This document shows positions 11,920-21,690 of a DNA stretch of 64,000 bases, one piece after another (within the stretch, counting starts at the first letter, position 1; the number at the start of each line of letters is the position of its first letter). A program made the position numbers and the translations under genes. Source of the DNA: Ornithodoros turicata (taxonomy: Eukaryota > Arthropoda > Arachnida > Ixodida > Argasidae); contig NC_088204.1 in the NCBI RefSeq assembly GCF_037126465.1, positions 63,859,807 to 63,923,806 on the forward strand, written 5' to 3'. The notes below the pieces were generated by a model. It did no database searches, was not told the origin of the DNA, and saw only the letters and a list, made by a program, of their open reading frames with translations.

Positions 11920-11930
11920 AGAAGCACTGA
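11920..11930. repeat. Target-site duplication, left copy
   Basis: agaagcactga. An identical 11-mer lies at 16759-16769. Removing 11931-16769 rejoins an open frame of the Ty3/gypsy remnant, so this is the insertion footprint of the LINE. Confidence 0.85.
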
Positions 11931-11993
11931 TACATTTTCGTGGTCGCCCCGGACGTTGTCGTCATCTGGGTGACGCCTTCTACCGGGGCAGCA

Positions 11994-13172
11994 ATGGCCG
12001 TCGAAAGACTGGGCTTTTAATGTGTCTGTCCCTGCTGGGACGTCTGTAGATGACATCGTCGATGCAAGTGAGGCGGTCGCCGGAGAAGCCACCGTTTTCA
12101 GCGTACAACACCTGGGAGAAACGTCCTTCCAGGTGGTAGTCTACTCAGCTAGCGCCATGAAGAAGGTTCATGCGGCTGGCAGTATTAAGGTCGGGAATGA
12201 AAGTGTAGAAATCGTCCCCGTGGGTCCCAGAGTCGTCAACGTCATCTGTCGATATCTTCCAGTTTTCATCCCAAATGAATGTCTTCGTAGTGCCCTTCAT
12301 TCACATGGCAGGGTCCTGGATATTTCTTATTGTCGGTACAAGGGTAGGCCAACAGTGAGGAATGGGGACAGAGTGGTGAAAATCGAGATGTCCGTGAACA
12401 ACCCGGTTCCAAATTTTCTTCGTGTACTTGGCCATCGCGTAACCTTTGATTACGTTGGCATGAAGAAAGTCTGTCGACGTTGCAAAAAAGAGGGTCATTT
12501 TAAGGCTGCTTGCCGCGAAGAATTCTGCGACCGGTGTAGCACGTTCGGTCACTCAACGTTGTCCTGTCAGCGACCCTGTCAAAGGTGTGGAGCCAACCAT
12601 GCAACCGCTGACTGCACAGAGAGCGACCGTATTCTGAAGTATTGGTCTCGCCAGCGGTTCCTTTTCCCCCGCTACACGATGCCCCCGCCGATCCCCGGGA
12701 GCAGGAGGCTGAAGATTTACCCGGTGAAGCACAAGGGGTGCTGACAGAAACTCAAGTAGCTCATCTGCCATCCAGCGCAGTACAAAAGGTGTCGCCGTGT
12801 GCGGAGAGGAATGATTCAATGGAAGTTTCATCTGAAGACTCCAACACGGTTTGCTACGAATCAGAGGATGCATCGCTGGATCAGAAAATGGATTCCGAGG
12901 GTGAGCCTCGCTTGACTTCTAGCCCTCCAGTTGACAGCGTACCTGCCGACGAGAACTTCGTGTCTCCTCCGCCATGCGCTGGTCCGCCAGCTGCTGCATC
13001 CTCAACGAATGGGTCACCTGTGGATACTGTTCAGGCGGACTGTAGTCGGCCAGATTCCAAGAGAATAATGCGCTCAACGAGTAGCCCAAAGGAAGTGAAA
13101 AAGAAGAAGAAGCCAGTTGACAGCGACCACGTAATGGAGCTTAGTACGGACTCCGGATCTTCCCAGGAATGA
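11994..13172 (+). pseudogene. Tx1-like ORF1, zinc-knuckle RNA-binding protein, frame-broken
   Basis: The first ATG is at 11994, but that frame stops at TAA 12018-12020. The coding sense continues in the next frame, after a T-run at 12015-12018, up to 12744. Counting from codon 12022, an RRM-like region covers about residues 20-145. Three knuckles follow: C151-C154-H159-C164, C169-C172-H177-C182 and C186-C189-H193-C198. Near 12640 the sense moves to another frame (12642-13172), which encodes an acidic Ser/Pro-rich tail with a lysine run near the end. ORF1 proteins of this type coat the element RNA. Two single-base-type shifts are needed to read it through, so this copy should not make the whole protein. 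Confidence 0.75.
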
Positions 13173-16100
13173 TGATGAGCCTTTTATTCTTCATGCGACT
13201 AAGCCTTCTCACTCTGAATGCTCAGGGATTTAAATGCCCGGATAAGCAGCGTGAGATACTGCACCTTGCTCGGGTGTCCTCTTGTGACCTATTGCTCCTC
13301 CAGGAAACGAACTTTAGTTCGCCCAAAGACGTATGTGATTTTCGTAGGCGGTTTTCTGTTAACTGTTTCTTCTCGTTGGGGTCTGCGCGGTCGGAGGGAG
13401 TCGGTGTAGTTGTCTTCCGACCGTCGCTGCTTCGTGATTGTATTTATTGTTATGACGCTGCGGGCCGCGTAGTGTGTCTTGATATTTACATTGCAAACTG
13501 TAAAGTTCGTGTTCTTAACGTGTACGAGCCCGCTCGTCCCGGATTATCTAACGCTTTTTTTCAAAACTTGCATTCGTTCATGCTTGAACCGCATCCACTT
13601 ATATTAATAGGGGATTTTAACTGTGTTTTAGATTCTCGCAGGGATGTATCTGGTCCAGGTTTCGGCCGGCCTACGTGGAACGCGCGTGAACTGAGGCGAA
13701 TAGTGCAGCAGTATTCCTTAACTGACGCCTGGGTCCATTTGTATGGCAACCAGTTCAATTACACTTGGTCCCGTGGGAACTCGTTTAGTCGTCTGGACAG
13801 AGTATATGTGCCTAATGAATACGCTGACTGCATTGTTCAATGCCGAACGTCACCATTTCCTGTCTCGGTGGGATATATTTCAGATCATGTACCTTTTTTC
13901 GTCGCGCTGGATCTCTCGACTTTTGAAACTCGAGGGCCCGGCTGGTGGAGGCTAGATAGCGCAATATTACACGATCCCGACGTTACTTCTGAAGTAGAGG
14001 TGGCAATCCGTGACTCTTTGCGTGAGACAGACTTCGACCCGGTGGTCTGGGACACCCTTAAGCGGCACTGGTCAGAGCTTTTGATCGCAGCTGGTAGACG
14101 CAGGAAGGTTGCTCTCGATGAACATTTAAATGAACTTCGTCGTCGAATGCTCATAGTGAAACGTGGAGGGCCCCTTACGTTGTTCATGCAAGAGTATCTG
14201 GACATCCTGAAAGAGCGCTATTACCGAGCTTTGCGCTTTTCGTCCCGGACTGCGGCAGTCATGTTCAACCGCAACCGTCCTATCTTGGACCCCGACGTGT
14301 TGCGCTACATGCGTAACTCCGACATTAGGCAACCTCGACAGAGTCATGTCGAACAAGTACGCTTGGCGGATGGGAATGTCTCCTCTGCCCCATCAGACAT
14401 CGTTCAAGTATTTCGCACTTTCTTTGCACAATTGTTCTCTTCTGAAAGCCAGGAAAGCGAGTTTAGCGAAGAGATGTTACGTTTCCTGGCTTCGTTGCCC
14501 GAACTGCCAGATGATTTGGGATCGGCGTTGTGTTGTTCTGTGACCTTATCAGAAGTTAAAGCCGTCCTTGCTGAACAAAAGGTCTCTTCTGCTCCGGGCC
14601 CAAACGGGCTGCCTGTGCCGTTCTACAAATGCTTTTGGACAGCCCTGGGTCCGTCTATGGTCGCATTGTTCACTAGATTTCTACAAGAGCACCGTCTTCC
14701 GCCTTCTTTCAAGCATGGTCGCATTGTCCTTATTCCGAAGGGTGGCGATAGCAACTCGCCACAATCCTGGCGTCCTATTACGTTGCTGAATAGTGATTAC
14801 AAGATCCTTGCTTCACTTATCACAACACGTTTGAGGAATGCACTTCCCTACCTCGTCTCTCCATTTCAAACCTGCTCAGTTTTGGGCAGAACTATCTTCT
14901 CGACCTTGCTATTGACACGAGATGCCATTGAATATGCCCACAGCTTTCACCAGCCTGGTTCAGTCGTCTCGTTTGATCAGGCCAAGGCCTTTGATCGCGT
15001 GGAGCATTTTTATCTTTTTGGTGTTCTGCGTATGTTTGGCTTTCCCGTAGCCTTCATCTCGCTGCTTCGGTCGTTGTACTCAGGCTTGACAAGCGACCTC
15101 GTCGTTAACAGCAACATAGCGCAGCCGTTTCCAATAACACGTGGGGTTCGTCAGGGGTGCCCGTTATCCCCAATGCTGTTCGTGTTGTGCATAGACCCGC
15201 TGTTACGTAGGCTTGCTGCTTGCCCTCGTATTCGTGGGTTTCCGCTCCCCTGCGGCGGTTCGGTGGTGGTATCTGCGTATGCAGATGACATTACACTCTT
15301 TCTCAGGGACAGTGATAGCCTGTGCGAAGCACTTCAGATTTTTGGCGAGTATTCGCGTGTTTCCGGTGCTCGGCTTAACAATACAAAAAGTAAGGCATTG
15401 CCAGTTGCTGGTTTTAGTGGCAACTTCTTAGGCGGTATAGAACAGTGCTTATCCCTTCGAATCCTGGGGGTAGTGTTTGACCAACGGGGCGTGGCACGAG
15501 AAAACTGGGATTCCCTGCTTCAGGACGTTGAGCGCAAGGTTTCGATAGCCAGTAGGTTTGACCTACCTTTTCAGGAGCGTGCGTATCTAATCAAGAATGT
15601 GCTATGTAGTAAGCTGTGGTTCGTTTCCCGGGTTGCTATACCGCCCCGTGCTGTATGCACTAGGGTTTCTTCGGTGATATTCTCCTTCTTTGGGGGAGGA
15701 AGAACAGCTCTTGTTAGACGCGCGGTCCTACAACAGCCGCGATCCCAGGGAGGCTGGAGCCTTCCGTGCATTTCTACTTTTTGTACACTGCTTGCCCTTC
15801 GGGATGTCCTTCGTGTTCTTGACGATACTGAGCATTCAGCGCGTGCGCTTGCGTTGTACTGGATGGGCCACTTTCGCAGAGCATTAGTTCCTCGCGGACT
15901 AGGGAATAGGTACCCTGAAGCCACTTCCCCGTCCCTGTTTTATCGACGTATCGCGGAGCGTTTTTGCGACATACAGGCTCAGGACCCTCAGGTCGATCCT
16001 CGATCGGTCCCTGCATCACGTATCTGCGAACTGCTATGTCTCTTGGATGAACCCCGGTCGGATAACTTGAGAAACCTGGGTCTATCGTGGGGTGATATCC

Positions 16101-16588
16101 GGCCCGACAATTTCCCACGCGAAGTCTGTGACTTTTTGTGGAAGGCGGCCTGGGGAGTTCTACCTACGCGTGATCGCTTAAACCGGTGGGGTGTTACCAA
16201 TACCTCCCTTTGTCCGAATTGTCCCAACATTGAATCAGTGTCTCACGTGTTAGACGACTGCGTTGTAGCAAAGACGTTTTGGACTCTCGTTTGCCGGGTT
16301 TTCCCGTTCCGCTACCGTTTAGGGCACCGGATCAGGGACAGGTTTGTTCTTCTGCTCGTTGCAGTGGCAAGGTACGTCTTGTGGAAGAACAGATGCAGAG
16401 CGGTAGCTCAAAGCAGGCGCCTTCGCGTTCAGTACCCTCTCCTCATGTCGCTCCACAAGCAGGTAGTCATTTTCTTGGAGACCCAGTTTGTTACACTTGG
16501 AGAGACAGAGTTCCTCCGAAGATGGTCGACACGGTACATTAGTGTCCGCCGCGGCCGTGTCTCCTTGAATTGCCACTGGCTTCCTTAG
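13169..16588 (+). CDS. Tx1-like ORF2: endonuclease-reverse transcriptase
   Basis: 1139 codons, uninterrupted. It would nick target DNA and reverse-transcribe the element RNA at the nick. The N-terminal apurinic-type endonuclease has N17 (LNAQG), E46 (LLQETN), D149/N151 (IGDFN), D210 (SRLDRVY) and S238-D239-H240. The reverse transcriptase has PNGLPVPFYK, SWRPITLLNSDYKIL, D603 in FDQAKAFD, RQGCPLSPMLF and Y704-A-D-D707. The C-terminal CCHC motif is C1015-C1018-H1026-C1031. No RNase H domain is present, as expected for Tx1/L1 types. Its ATG (the first of three in a row) overlaps the ORF1 stop as ATGA, suggesting reinitiation. All expected catalytic residues are present. Confidence 0.9.
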   Translation: MMMSLLFFMRLSLLTLNAQGFKCPDKQREILHLARVSSCDLLLLQETNFSSPKDVCDFRRRFSVNCFFSLGSARSEGVGVVVFRPSLLRDCIYCYDAAGRVVCLDIYIANCKVRVLNVYEPARPGLSNAFFQNLHSFMLEPHPLILIGDFNCVLDSRRDVSGPGFGRPTWNARELRRIVQQYSLTDAWVHLYGNQFNYTWSRGNSFSRLDRVYVPNEYADCIVQCRTSPFPVSVGYISDHVPFFVALDLSTFETRGPGWWRLDSAILHDPDVTSEVEVAIRDSLRETDFDPVVWDTLKRHWSELLIAAGRRRKVALDEHLNELRRRMLIVKRGGPLTLFMQEYLDILKERYYRALRFSSRTAAVMFNRNRPILDPDVLRYMRNSDIRQPRQSHVEQVRLADGNVSSAPSDIVQVFRTFFAQLFSSESQESEFSEEMLRFLASLPELPDDLGSALCCSVTLSEVKAVLAEQKVSSAPGPNGLPVPFYKCFWTALGPSMVALFTRFLQEHRLPPSFKHGRIVLIPKGGDSNSPQSWRPITLLNSDYKILASLITTRLRNALPYLVSPFQTCSVLGRTIFSTLLLTRDAIEYAHSFHQPGSVVSFDQAKAFDRVEHFYLFGVLRMFGFPVAFISLLRSLYSGLTSDLVVNSNIAQPFPITRGVRQGCPLSPMLFVLCIDPLLRRLAACPRIRGFPLPCGGSVVVSAYADDITLFLRDSDSLCEALQIFGEYSRVSGARLNNTKSKALPVAGFSGNFLGGIEQCLSLRILGVVFDQRGVARENWDSLLQDVERKVSIASRFDLPFQERAYLIKNVLCSKLWFVSRVAIPPRAVCTRVSSVIFSFFGGGRTALVRRAVLQQPRSQGGWSLPCISTFCTLLALRDVLRVLDDTEHSARALALYWMGHFRRALVPRGLGNRYPEATSPSLFYRRIAERFCDIQAQDPQVDPRSVPASRICELLCLLDEPRSDNLRNLGLSWGDIRPDNFPREVCDFLWKAAWGVLPTRDRLNRWGVTNTSLCPNCPNIESVSHVLDDCVVAKTFWTLVCRVFPFRYRLGHRIRDRFVLLLVAVARYVLWKNRCRAVAQSRRLRVQYPLLMSLHKQVVIFLETQFVTLGETEFLRRWSTRYISVRRGRVSLNCHWLP

Positions 16589-16758
16589 TGGCGTTCTTTT
16601 GTGGGATTCTTTGGGAATATTACACTTGTTTTAGCTTGTCTTAGAGTGTGACTTCTCTTGTGTAAGCATTTTGTGTAATTAGTTTGTGCTACATTATATT
16701 GGAACTGTATTGAACTTGTACTACACAAGTGTACTTGGTTATATTAAATATCCTGAAC

Positions 16759-16769
16759 AGAAGCACTGA
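16759..16769. repeat. Target-site duplication, right copy
   Basis: agaagcactga, identical to 11920-11930. Confidence 0.85.
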
Positions 16770-16920
16770 AGCGGTAACGGTACCTCCAAAGACTGTACAG
16801 TTCGTTAACGTTCAGTCTGGCGACACTGACGAAACCAACTTAATTATGTTCCCGCACTACGGCGACGGACTGAGTCTGTTCTCGAAGCTCGAAGTGTGAA
16901 GACGTGTTGTCTCGACTCTG
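16770..16920 (+). pseudogene. Continuation of the Ty3/gypsy remnant
   Basis: Immediately after the second 11-mer the sequence reads on in one frame with VTVPPKTVQFV and then NVQSGDTDET, up to a stop near 16900. That is the style of the linker between protease and reverse transcriptase in Ty3/gypsy polyproteins. It joins in frame with 11890-11919 across the LINE. No reverse transcriptase follows, so the remnant is cut off here. Confidence 0.6.
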
Positions 16921-17210
16921 CGCCCCTCGGCCAGAGCGGGCCCCGGGCATAAGTGACCTACGACGGCAACGAAGCTTCGTATTTCTTTTTATACGCGTTA
17001 CGCGTACGACGGTTGCGAAGCTTACACACGTGACAACGAGTGATTTATACTAATTTGTTTTACTAAACATTTCCTTCGTCCTTTGGTTGCGCTCTGTGCG
17101 AACATGATTTCTTGTGGGCATTACTACTTCAAGAACTTCGAGAATCAGTTTCAAAAATATATTCCGATCAGTAGTCTGTTTTATTCCAGTCCAGGGCAAA
17201 CTATAGGGTG
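16921..17210. other. Unassigned spacer
   Basis: Contains a near-repeat of cgacggcaacgaagctt and cgacggttgcgaagctt (about 16962 and 17007). Otherwise nothing recognised. Confidence 0.35.
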
Positions 17211-17548
17211 TATTCACATGGCGTCAAACGAACGCGTTTGGCCGCCATGGTGGTGGTCACTTTTTCGGCGCAGCTGCCGAGATTATCTAGCATTTGCTCA
17301 AAAACGAAGCCTTGAATGGTGTTTTGAAATCCGGTCGCGTCCGTACCCTTCTTTTATCCCGAAGACACTTGGTCATTGTCGTTCTCGCATTTTCTTTTAT
17401 GAAAACTATTGTTGTCGCATTGAAAAATAGCCCAGTTTGTCATCTTTCAATGCCGCTAGCACGAAAAGTGACCACCAGTGGGAGGAGCTCACGAGCATGC
17501 CACGTCAGCGCCACGTCACAATGTGACGTAGGTGAAAACTCCCTATAG
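17211..17548. mobile_element. MITE with ctataggg termini
   Basis: Left end ctatagggtgtattcaca, right end gtgaaaactccctatag, inverted with a few mismatches over about 27 bp. The 338-bp body has no credible protein. No target duplication could be fixed. Confidence 0.6.
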
Positions 17549-18049
17549 GACAGAACCAAACACGAATAACGCTGCGCTCAGAAACTATATGATCGTCTAG
17601 CGTTTAAATAATCGAAGGCGTTTAGCGGGATAACAACGCAGATTGCACGCATGCTCAAGCACCGGTGTCGATGGATCATAGAGAACGCAGGTGGTTTGAA
17701 CGCTTGTTTAGTTGGGAATTCCGCGTTGTCCCTCCCCTTGTGTTAGCTAGGGCTGATAGTACGATGATCAACTATGGACAACTACCCCTTTCTCGGTCCT
17801 GGCGAATGCGCTGGCGGGGACTGGGAACTCATGACCAAGCGTAATCTTCGCGTAGTATGCGGCGGCACGTTTGTTGAACGTGAGCAGCTGTGTAAACAGG
17901 GCACACGCGCTGTATATTTTACCACCTATCTGGCTGAAGTCAAGGGAATTGAAGTCAAAGAAAGAGCAGAGAGAAAGCAAAAAAGTTGAATAGGGGGGAA
18001 ATTTTGGAGCAACATTTACAGTTTGTCTGTGCGCAGAGGAGAGAGTAAA
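17549..18049. other. No gene recognised
   Basis: A short plus frame at 17774-17989 (71 codons) has no recognisable domain. No repeat partner was found. Confidence 0.3.
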
Positions 18050-18262
18050 GTTTGGAGAAACCACGTGACAAAGTGTCTGTCCACACACAAGGCAGCAATA
18101 AGGGGACATTCGCGGATCGGCATGAATCCGCAGGAGACCCCACGTGCGACTCACCTTGAAATGTTGCCCCCTTATTTGTGAGTGAAACCAATGAGTTCAC
18201 TCCACGCGCAATAGGGAAAAGGGGAACTGGGGAGTTGCGCAAACAGGTGACTTACTTGCATA
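18050..18262. repeat. Dispersed repeat, copy 2
   Basis: Matches 1795-2012 in the same orientation over about 210 bp with substitutions. Family unknown. Confidence 0.6.
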
Positions 18263-18329
18263 GCGTACATGCAGTGGCTATATACGAGCGTATAGGCTAG
18301 CTAGTTGCTCGGCTGATATCATATAGCCG

Positions 18330-19222
18330 TAGGGTTCCGCGTTTTCGATGTTTATTTTTGGCCGGATTCGGCGTATGTTTTTCGATGTTCATTGATTTTC
18401 GCGAAATCGGAGTTTTTCGATGTTTTTCCTTGTGTGTACAGCGCTTTACCCGAAAGTTATCAGCGAATAGCAATTACGATGTAATTTCAGTGCTGTGCAT
18501 GTCTAACGCAGCCTTAACAACAACAACAACCATTGCGAATTACCAGTTTCTTAAACACCAGTTCTATAAGTGCTGCAAGAAATGACCGGAAGGCGTTTGC
18601 TCGCCTTGTTCGTTACGAGGATTGTCCAGATTCACTTGGCGCCGCGATTGCACTTGCTCCGATATGCGCGCCGCACCTCTTCCGCAGCCCACATTAACTG
18701 TCACGCGACAATACTTGCATACGATAACATCCTCCTTGCCTGAGAGTTCAAAATCTTGATTCTCGCAAACGTATAGTCCGAGGTCCTCTTCCCTTTTCTT
18801 CCCATCTCGGGTGCCGCGGAAAGACAGGACCGCCGTACGTGGAAAGTGGAGGTGTATGTACTAAAGTTAATGTTACTGTCGTAACCTCTCCACTAAACAA
18901 CTAAAGGCCGGTGACTGAGATTCTACTTGACGCCACGTCCCTAAAAGGTTCACGATCGCGGTGGGGCACCTACAATGGCAGAAGAATAATATTCCGTCCA
19001 GCGCACCCAATCCGGGACAAAAGGATTGACCCTGGAACGCTCAGTGTGGACGCAAATCATCCAACCGTAGCAAATACCTAGAAAAGGAGAGTAATAAAGG
19101 AAAGCCCGCTTGGCATGTTGAAATCTTAAGCTAGGCATGTGCAGCAATTTATCTGTCATGGTTCCTGGAATGTTCCTCTGTATTCGATGTTTTTCGATTA
19201 AAACGGAAAACGCGGAACCCTA
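18330..19222. mobile_element. TIR element with tagggttccgcgttttc ends
   Basis: The left end tagggttccgcgttttc is mirrored at the right by gaaaacgcggaaccctA (ending 19222). Next to each end are cgatgttttt-type words. The 893-bp interior has no transposase-like frame. The TAGGG start is hAT-like, but no matching 8-bp duplication is visible, so the superfamily is uncertain. Confidence 0.6.
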
Positions 19223-19299
19223 CATATAGGCTATATAGTGGCGCATATAGCCTATATGTAGTGCCCCGTGTCGCCGTCGTCTTCCTCCTCCTCCCTCTC

Positions 19300-20113
19300 A
19301 GGTTTGTTTAAGTTACTTTCAAGACGTATCTGAGTTACACTTACGGATAAATGGGCTTAAAAGTACCTGAGTAAAAGTACAGCTACAGATACCCCGGGGG
19401 AGAAAATACACTGATACAGTGACAGACACTTCCAAAAATGTATTCAGTACTTTTACAATTACTTTTTCTATTAAATTGATCGGGTTGACTTAGCGAGCTG
19501 TTACTAGTTGTAGTACGATGAATATAGCAGATTACCTTGTGTCACATGGTGTGATAACGCATTATTCGTTAGTATTCGTTCTTTTCTTTCTTATGGATTC
19601 TGCACACAGCCCAGACATAAACCATTAAATATCTTTAAACCAACAAAATAGACTGGACACTCACCAGATAGCACCCATCAACAAACCATCAAGTTATCTC
19701 AGCTGTTTGCCTTCTTTCTGAACATTTCTCATCATTGCATGTATACCTTCTGTCTGCACGAAGGAGCAGTCATTTCAGAATTTTTCTCCGTCATGCCGGT
19801 TCGAAGATTTGTGCTTATCAGACACCCCAAGCTAAATAACCGCCTCAGTGTTACATTTGAGAAATACAGACTTCGGTACTGGGAATAACTGCAAAGTAGT
19901 CAGGTCAGGCTGCCTATAGCCGGATTGCGCCACCTTGACGGTTGTCGCTTCTTTTCATGTTCTTTGAATGAGAAAAAATACTCTGAAAAAGAGCAAATGG
20001 CACTGAAAAAACAACCTGAGTTACAGATAAAGGTACCTCTATGAAAATGTACCTGACTAAAAAGTATCTAAATACGCGCACTCAGTTACTTTTACTGAGT
20101 TACGTAACAACCT
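19300..20113. mobile_element. MITE-like element with gagttac/agttac iterations
   Basis: The left end aggtttgtttaagttac is mirrored by gtaacaacct on the right. Both ends hold repeated ctgagttac, aaaagtacctga and aagtactttt words in inverted orientation over about 100 bp. No coding region. Confidence 0.55.
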
Positions 20114-20420
20114 TAGCATCTACGAAGGGAGGTTGGCCAGGGCTACACTATCGCTAAACGTGACTATGTTTGCTAATTGCGACTGATGAGGATGTTGTAT
20201 GTGTGCCTATATACTGACGGATATACGTGCAGAAAATGAAGGTTGTGCAGAGCGTCCGAGGGAACGCGTGAAATGTCGAATGGGTTCATATGACGGCATG
20301 TTTTTTTTTCTTTTTTTAATGACACTTTAATTCCACGCTCTTCAAAGAAAGCTTTACCACACTACACGCCGAGGGCCAACTGTTGCACAGACTTATGCCA
20401 CGCAAGTCGTAGGAGGGCAG

Positions 20421-20494
20421 GCGTGGTCGAATTGGTCAAGGCGCTCGACCGCTAATGCAGAGATGCGCGTGTTTCTAATACCACCGCTGCCTGG
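20421..20494 (+). pseudogene. tRNA-Ser(GCT)-like relic or SINE head
   Basis: gcaggcgtggtcgaattggt resembles the 5' half of serine tRNA, with a loop ccgctaa that would carry anticodon GCT. The anticodon stem pairs only 3 of 5, and the T-loop gtttctaatacca departs from GGTTCGAATCC. A working tRNA gene is unlikely. Confidence 0.5.
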
Positions 20495-20582
20495 CTATTT
20501 CGATTACATATTTCCTGATTTGTGGAAAGCGCGGGTTGGTTTCGTTGATTGGTTGGACGTAAACATCTCTGTAACGTAAGTG

Positions 20583-20703
20583 TGTAAATGTCACAAAAAG
20601 GTATATGCTTTTCGTTTTCAACAAGTCAGGAAGTCAACGATGTCATTCGGGATTATGCATGGTTGGCGCATTATGCGGTGAAGTTCTGTTTTTAGAGCGC
20701 ATG
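20583..20703. mobile_element. Fold-back MITE family FB1, one arm
   Basis: gtcacaaaaaggtatatgc, cgttttcaacaa, gatgtcattcgggat, atggttgg and gcggtgaagttctg match the right arm of the FB1 copy at 43089-43351. Confidence 0.6.
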
Positions 20704-20826
20704 AGCATGAGCGCTATAGGCAGTTAGGTTATTACAAGTCACTATAGTAAGGAAGTTATTGATATACTGATGAGCCTCGCAATAAAACCCAGTCCCCCTC
20801 CATATTATCGAGAAAGGTTGGTGGTA

Positions 20827-20975
20827 CCCAAGCAGCACAACATGTCCAATATTGGTCTAATATTGGCAATACTGGTCCAACATTGGTCCAAGATTGGACC
20901 TCTACTGGTCCTCTATCGGACCAAGGTTGGGCCTTATTGCCCATACTGAACCAATATTGGGCCAATATGCTTGGG
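20827..20975. mobile_element. 149-bp TA-flanked MITE with 11-bp periodic core
   Basis: TA duplicates lie at 20825-20826 and 20976-20977. Ends are cccaagca and tgcttggg. Between them about a dozen degenerate 11-bp units follow one another, modelled on tccaatattgg (for example tccaacattgg, tccaagattgg, accaatattgg). The unit core ccaatattgg is itself a palindrome. No coding capacity. TA target choice suggests mariner-like mobilisation. Confidence 0.75.
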
Positions 20976-20977
20976 TA

Positions 20978-21565
20978 CTTTAATAAGACGTTGTGAACTG
21001 GCTAAGCAAGAGTGTAGAGCTCCAGAGTCCAGCGAATTTAACGACATTTTAAGTGTAGTCCCGGATGTTTGAATGTACGATGAACATGCCAGAAAAAGAT
21101 GTCCCTGTAGACTTCGAGAATTCCGGAAGACATCGAGACGTATTCAGTGAAGTGAGATAATGGGAAAGACGTGTTGGTTTGGTAAATTCCCCGGACAATC
21201 AAATTGACGAGATCAAGGAATCGAAAGGCTCCAAGGAATTCTTAAGCGTACAGCAACTTGTTTGCGAAACGGCCGGTAAAGACGACACTAATGCAACGAA
21301 ACATTCACCTGTCTCTGGGGTATTATAACAAACAAGCAAAATCTCACAAGCCCGTTCCGAAACGAAGCGGAGAATGTCGAGAAAGAGTCACAGACACTAG
21401 ATGTTCGGTTGAACCGGAAGACAGCGACGTTCTCAGTTCTCTTAGCGGAGTTACTTGGTAAACGAGTCGCACACCGTGTATTGTTTAGCGCTGCCTGAAC
21501 GCATTCAAGAGAGGCCAGACCTACTCTGCTACAAACATAGGAGAATAGGATTTGCAATAGGAATA
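20978..21565. other. No gene recognised
   Basis: Nothing assignable. A short catatcatatcatatct run precedes the next repeat. Confidence 0.3.
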
Positions 21566-21690
21566 TCATATCATATCATATCTCGCATCTAATGTTTCGC
21601 GTGTAATGGAGTAGTGTACTGCTCCCCAGTGGTGAATCACCCCATGTCATAGTCAGGATTTCTTTTTTCTCGTTGTTGTTGTTGCAATAG
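21566..21690 (-). repeat. Retroelement 3' tail with gttgtt simple repeat
   Basis: On plus: tatctcgcatctaatgtttc, gcgtgtaatgg, tagtgtactgc, cccatgtcatagtcagga, then gttgttgttg. The same order occurs at 59020-59130. A related tatggcctggggtgattcac occurs in the opposite orientation at 34914-34990. Confidence 0.6.

Larger units (their letters stand above)
11931..16758 (+). mobile_element. Tx1-like non-LTR retrotransposon, near full length
   Basis: About 4.83 kb between 11-bp direct repeats. It has a short 5' leader (about 60 bp to the first ATG), a zinc-knuckle ORF1, an ORF2 with apurinic-type endonuclease and reverse transcriptase, and a 170-bp 3' untranslated end (16589-16758) finishing in an AT-rich stretch without poly-A. 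Order and motifs fit the Tx1 group of the L1 superfamily. It lies inside a Ty3/gypsy remnant in the same orientation. Only ORF1 shows frame breaks, so the copy looks fairly young. Confidence 0.85.

Noticed and set aside
18321..19232. 8-bp TSD for the tagggttcc element
   Set aside because: catatag-like words occur on both sides but offset by two bases and within a local AT-rich palindromic run, so they do not qualify as a duplication.
20421..20494. Functional tRNA-Ser gene
   Set aside because: Anticodon stem and T-loop are too degraded; kept only as a relic.
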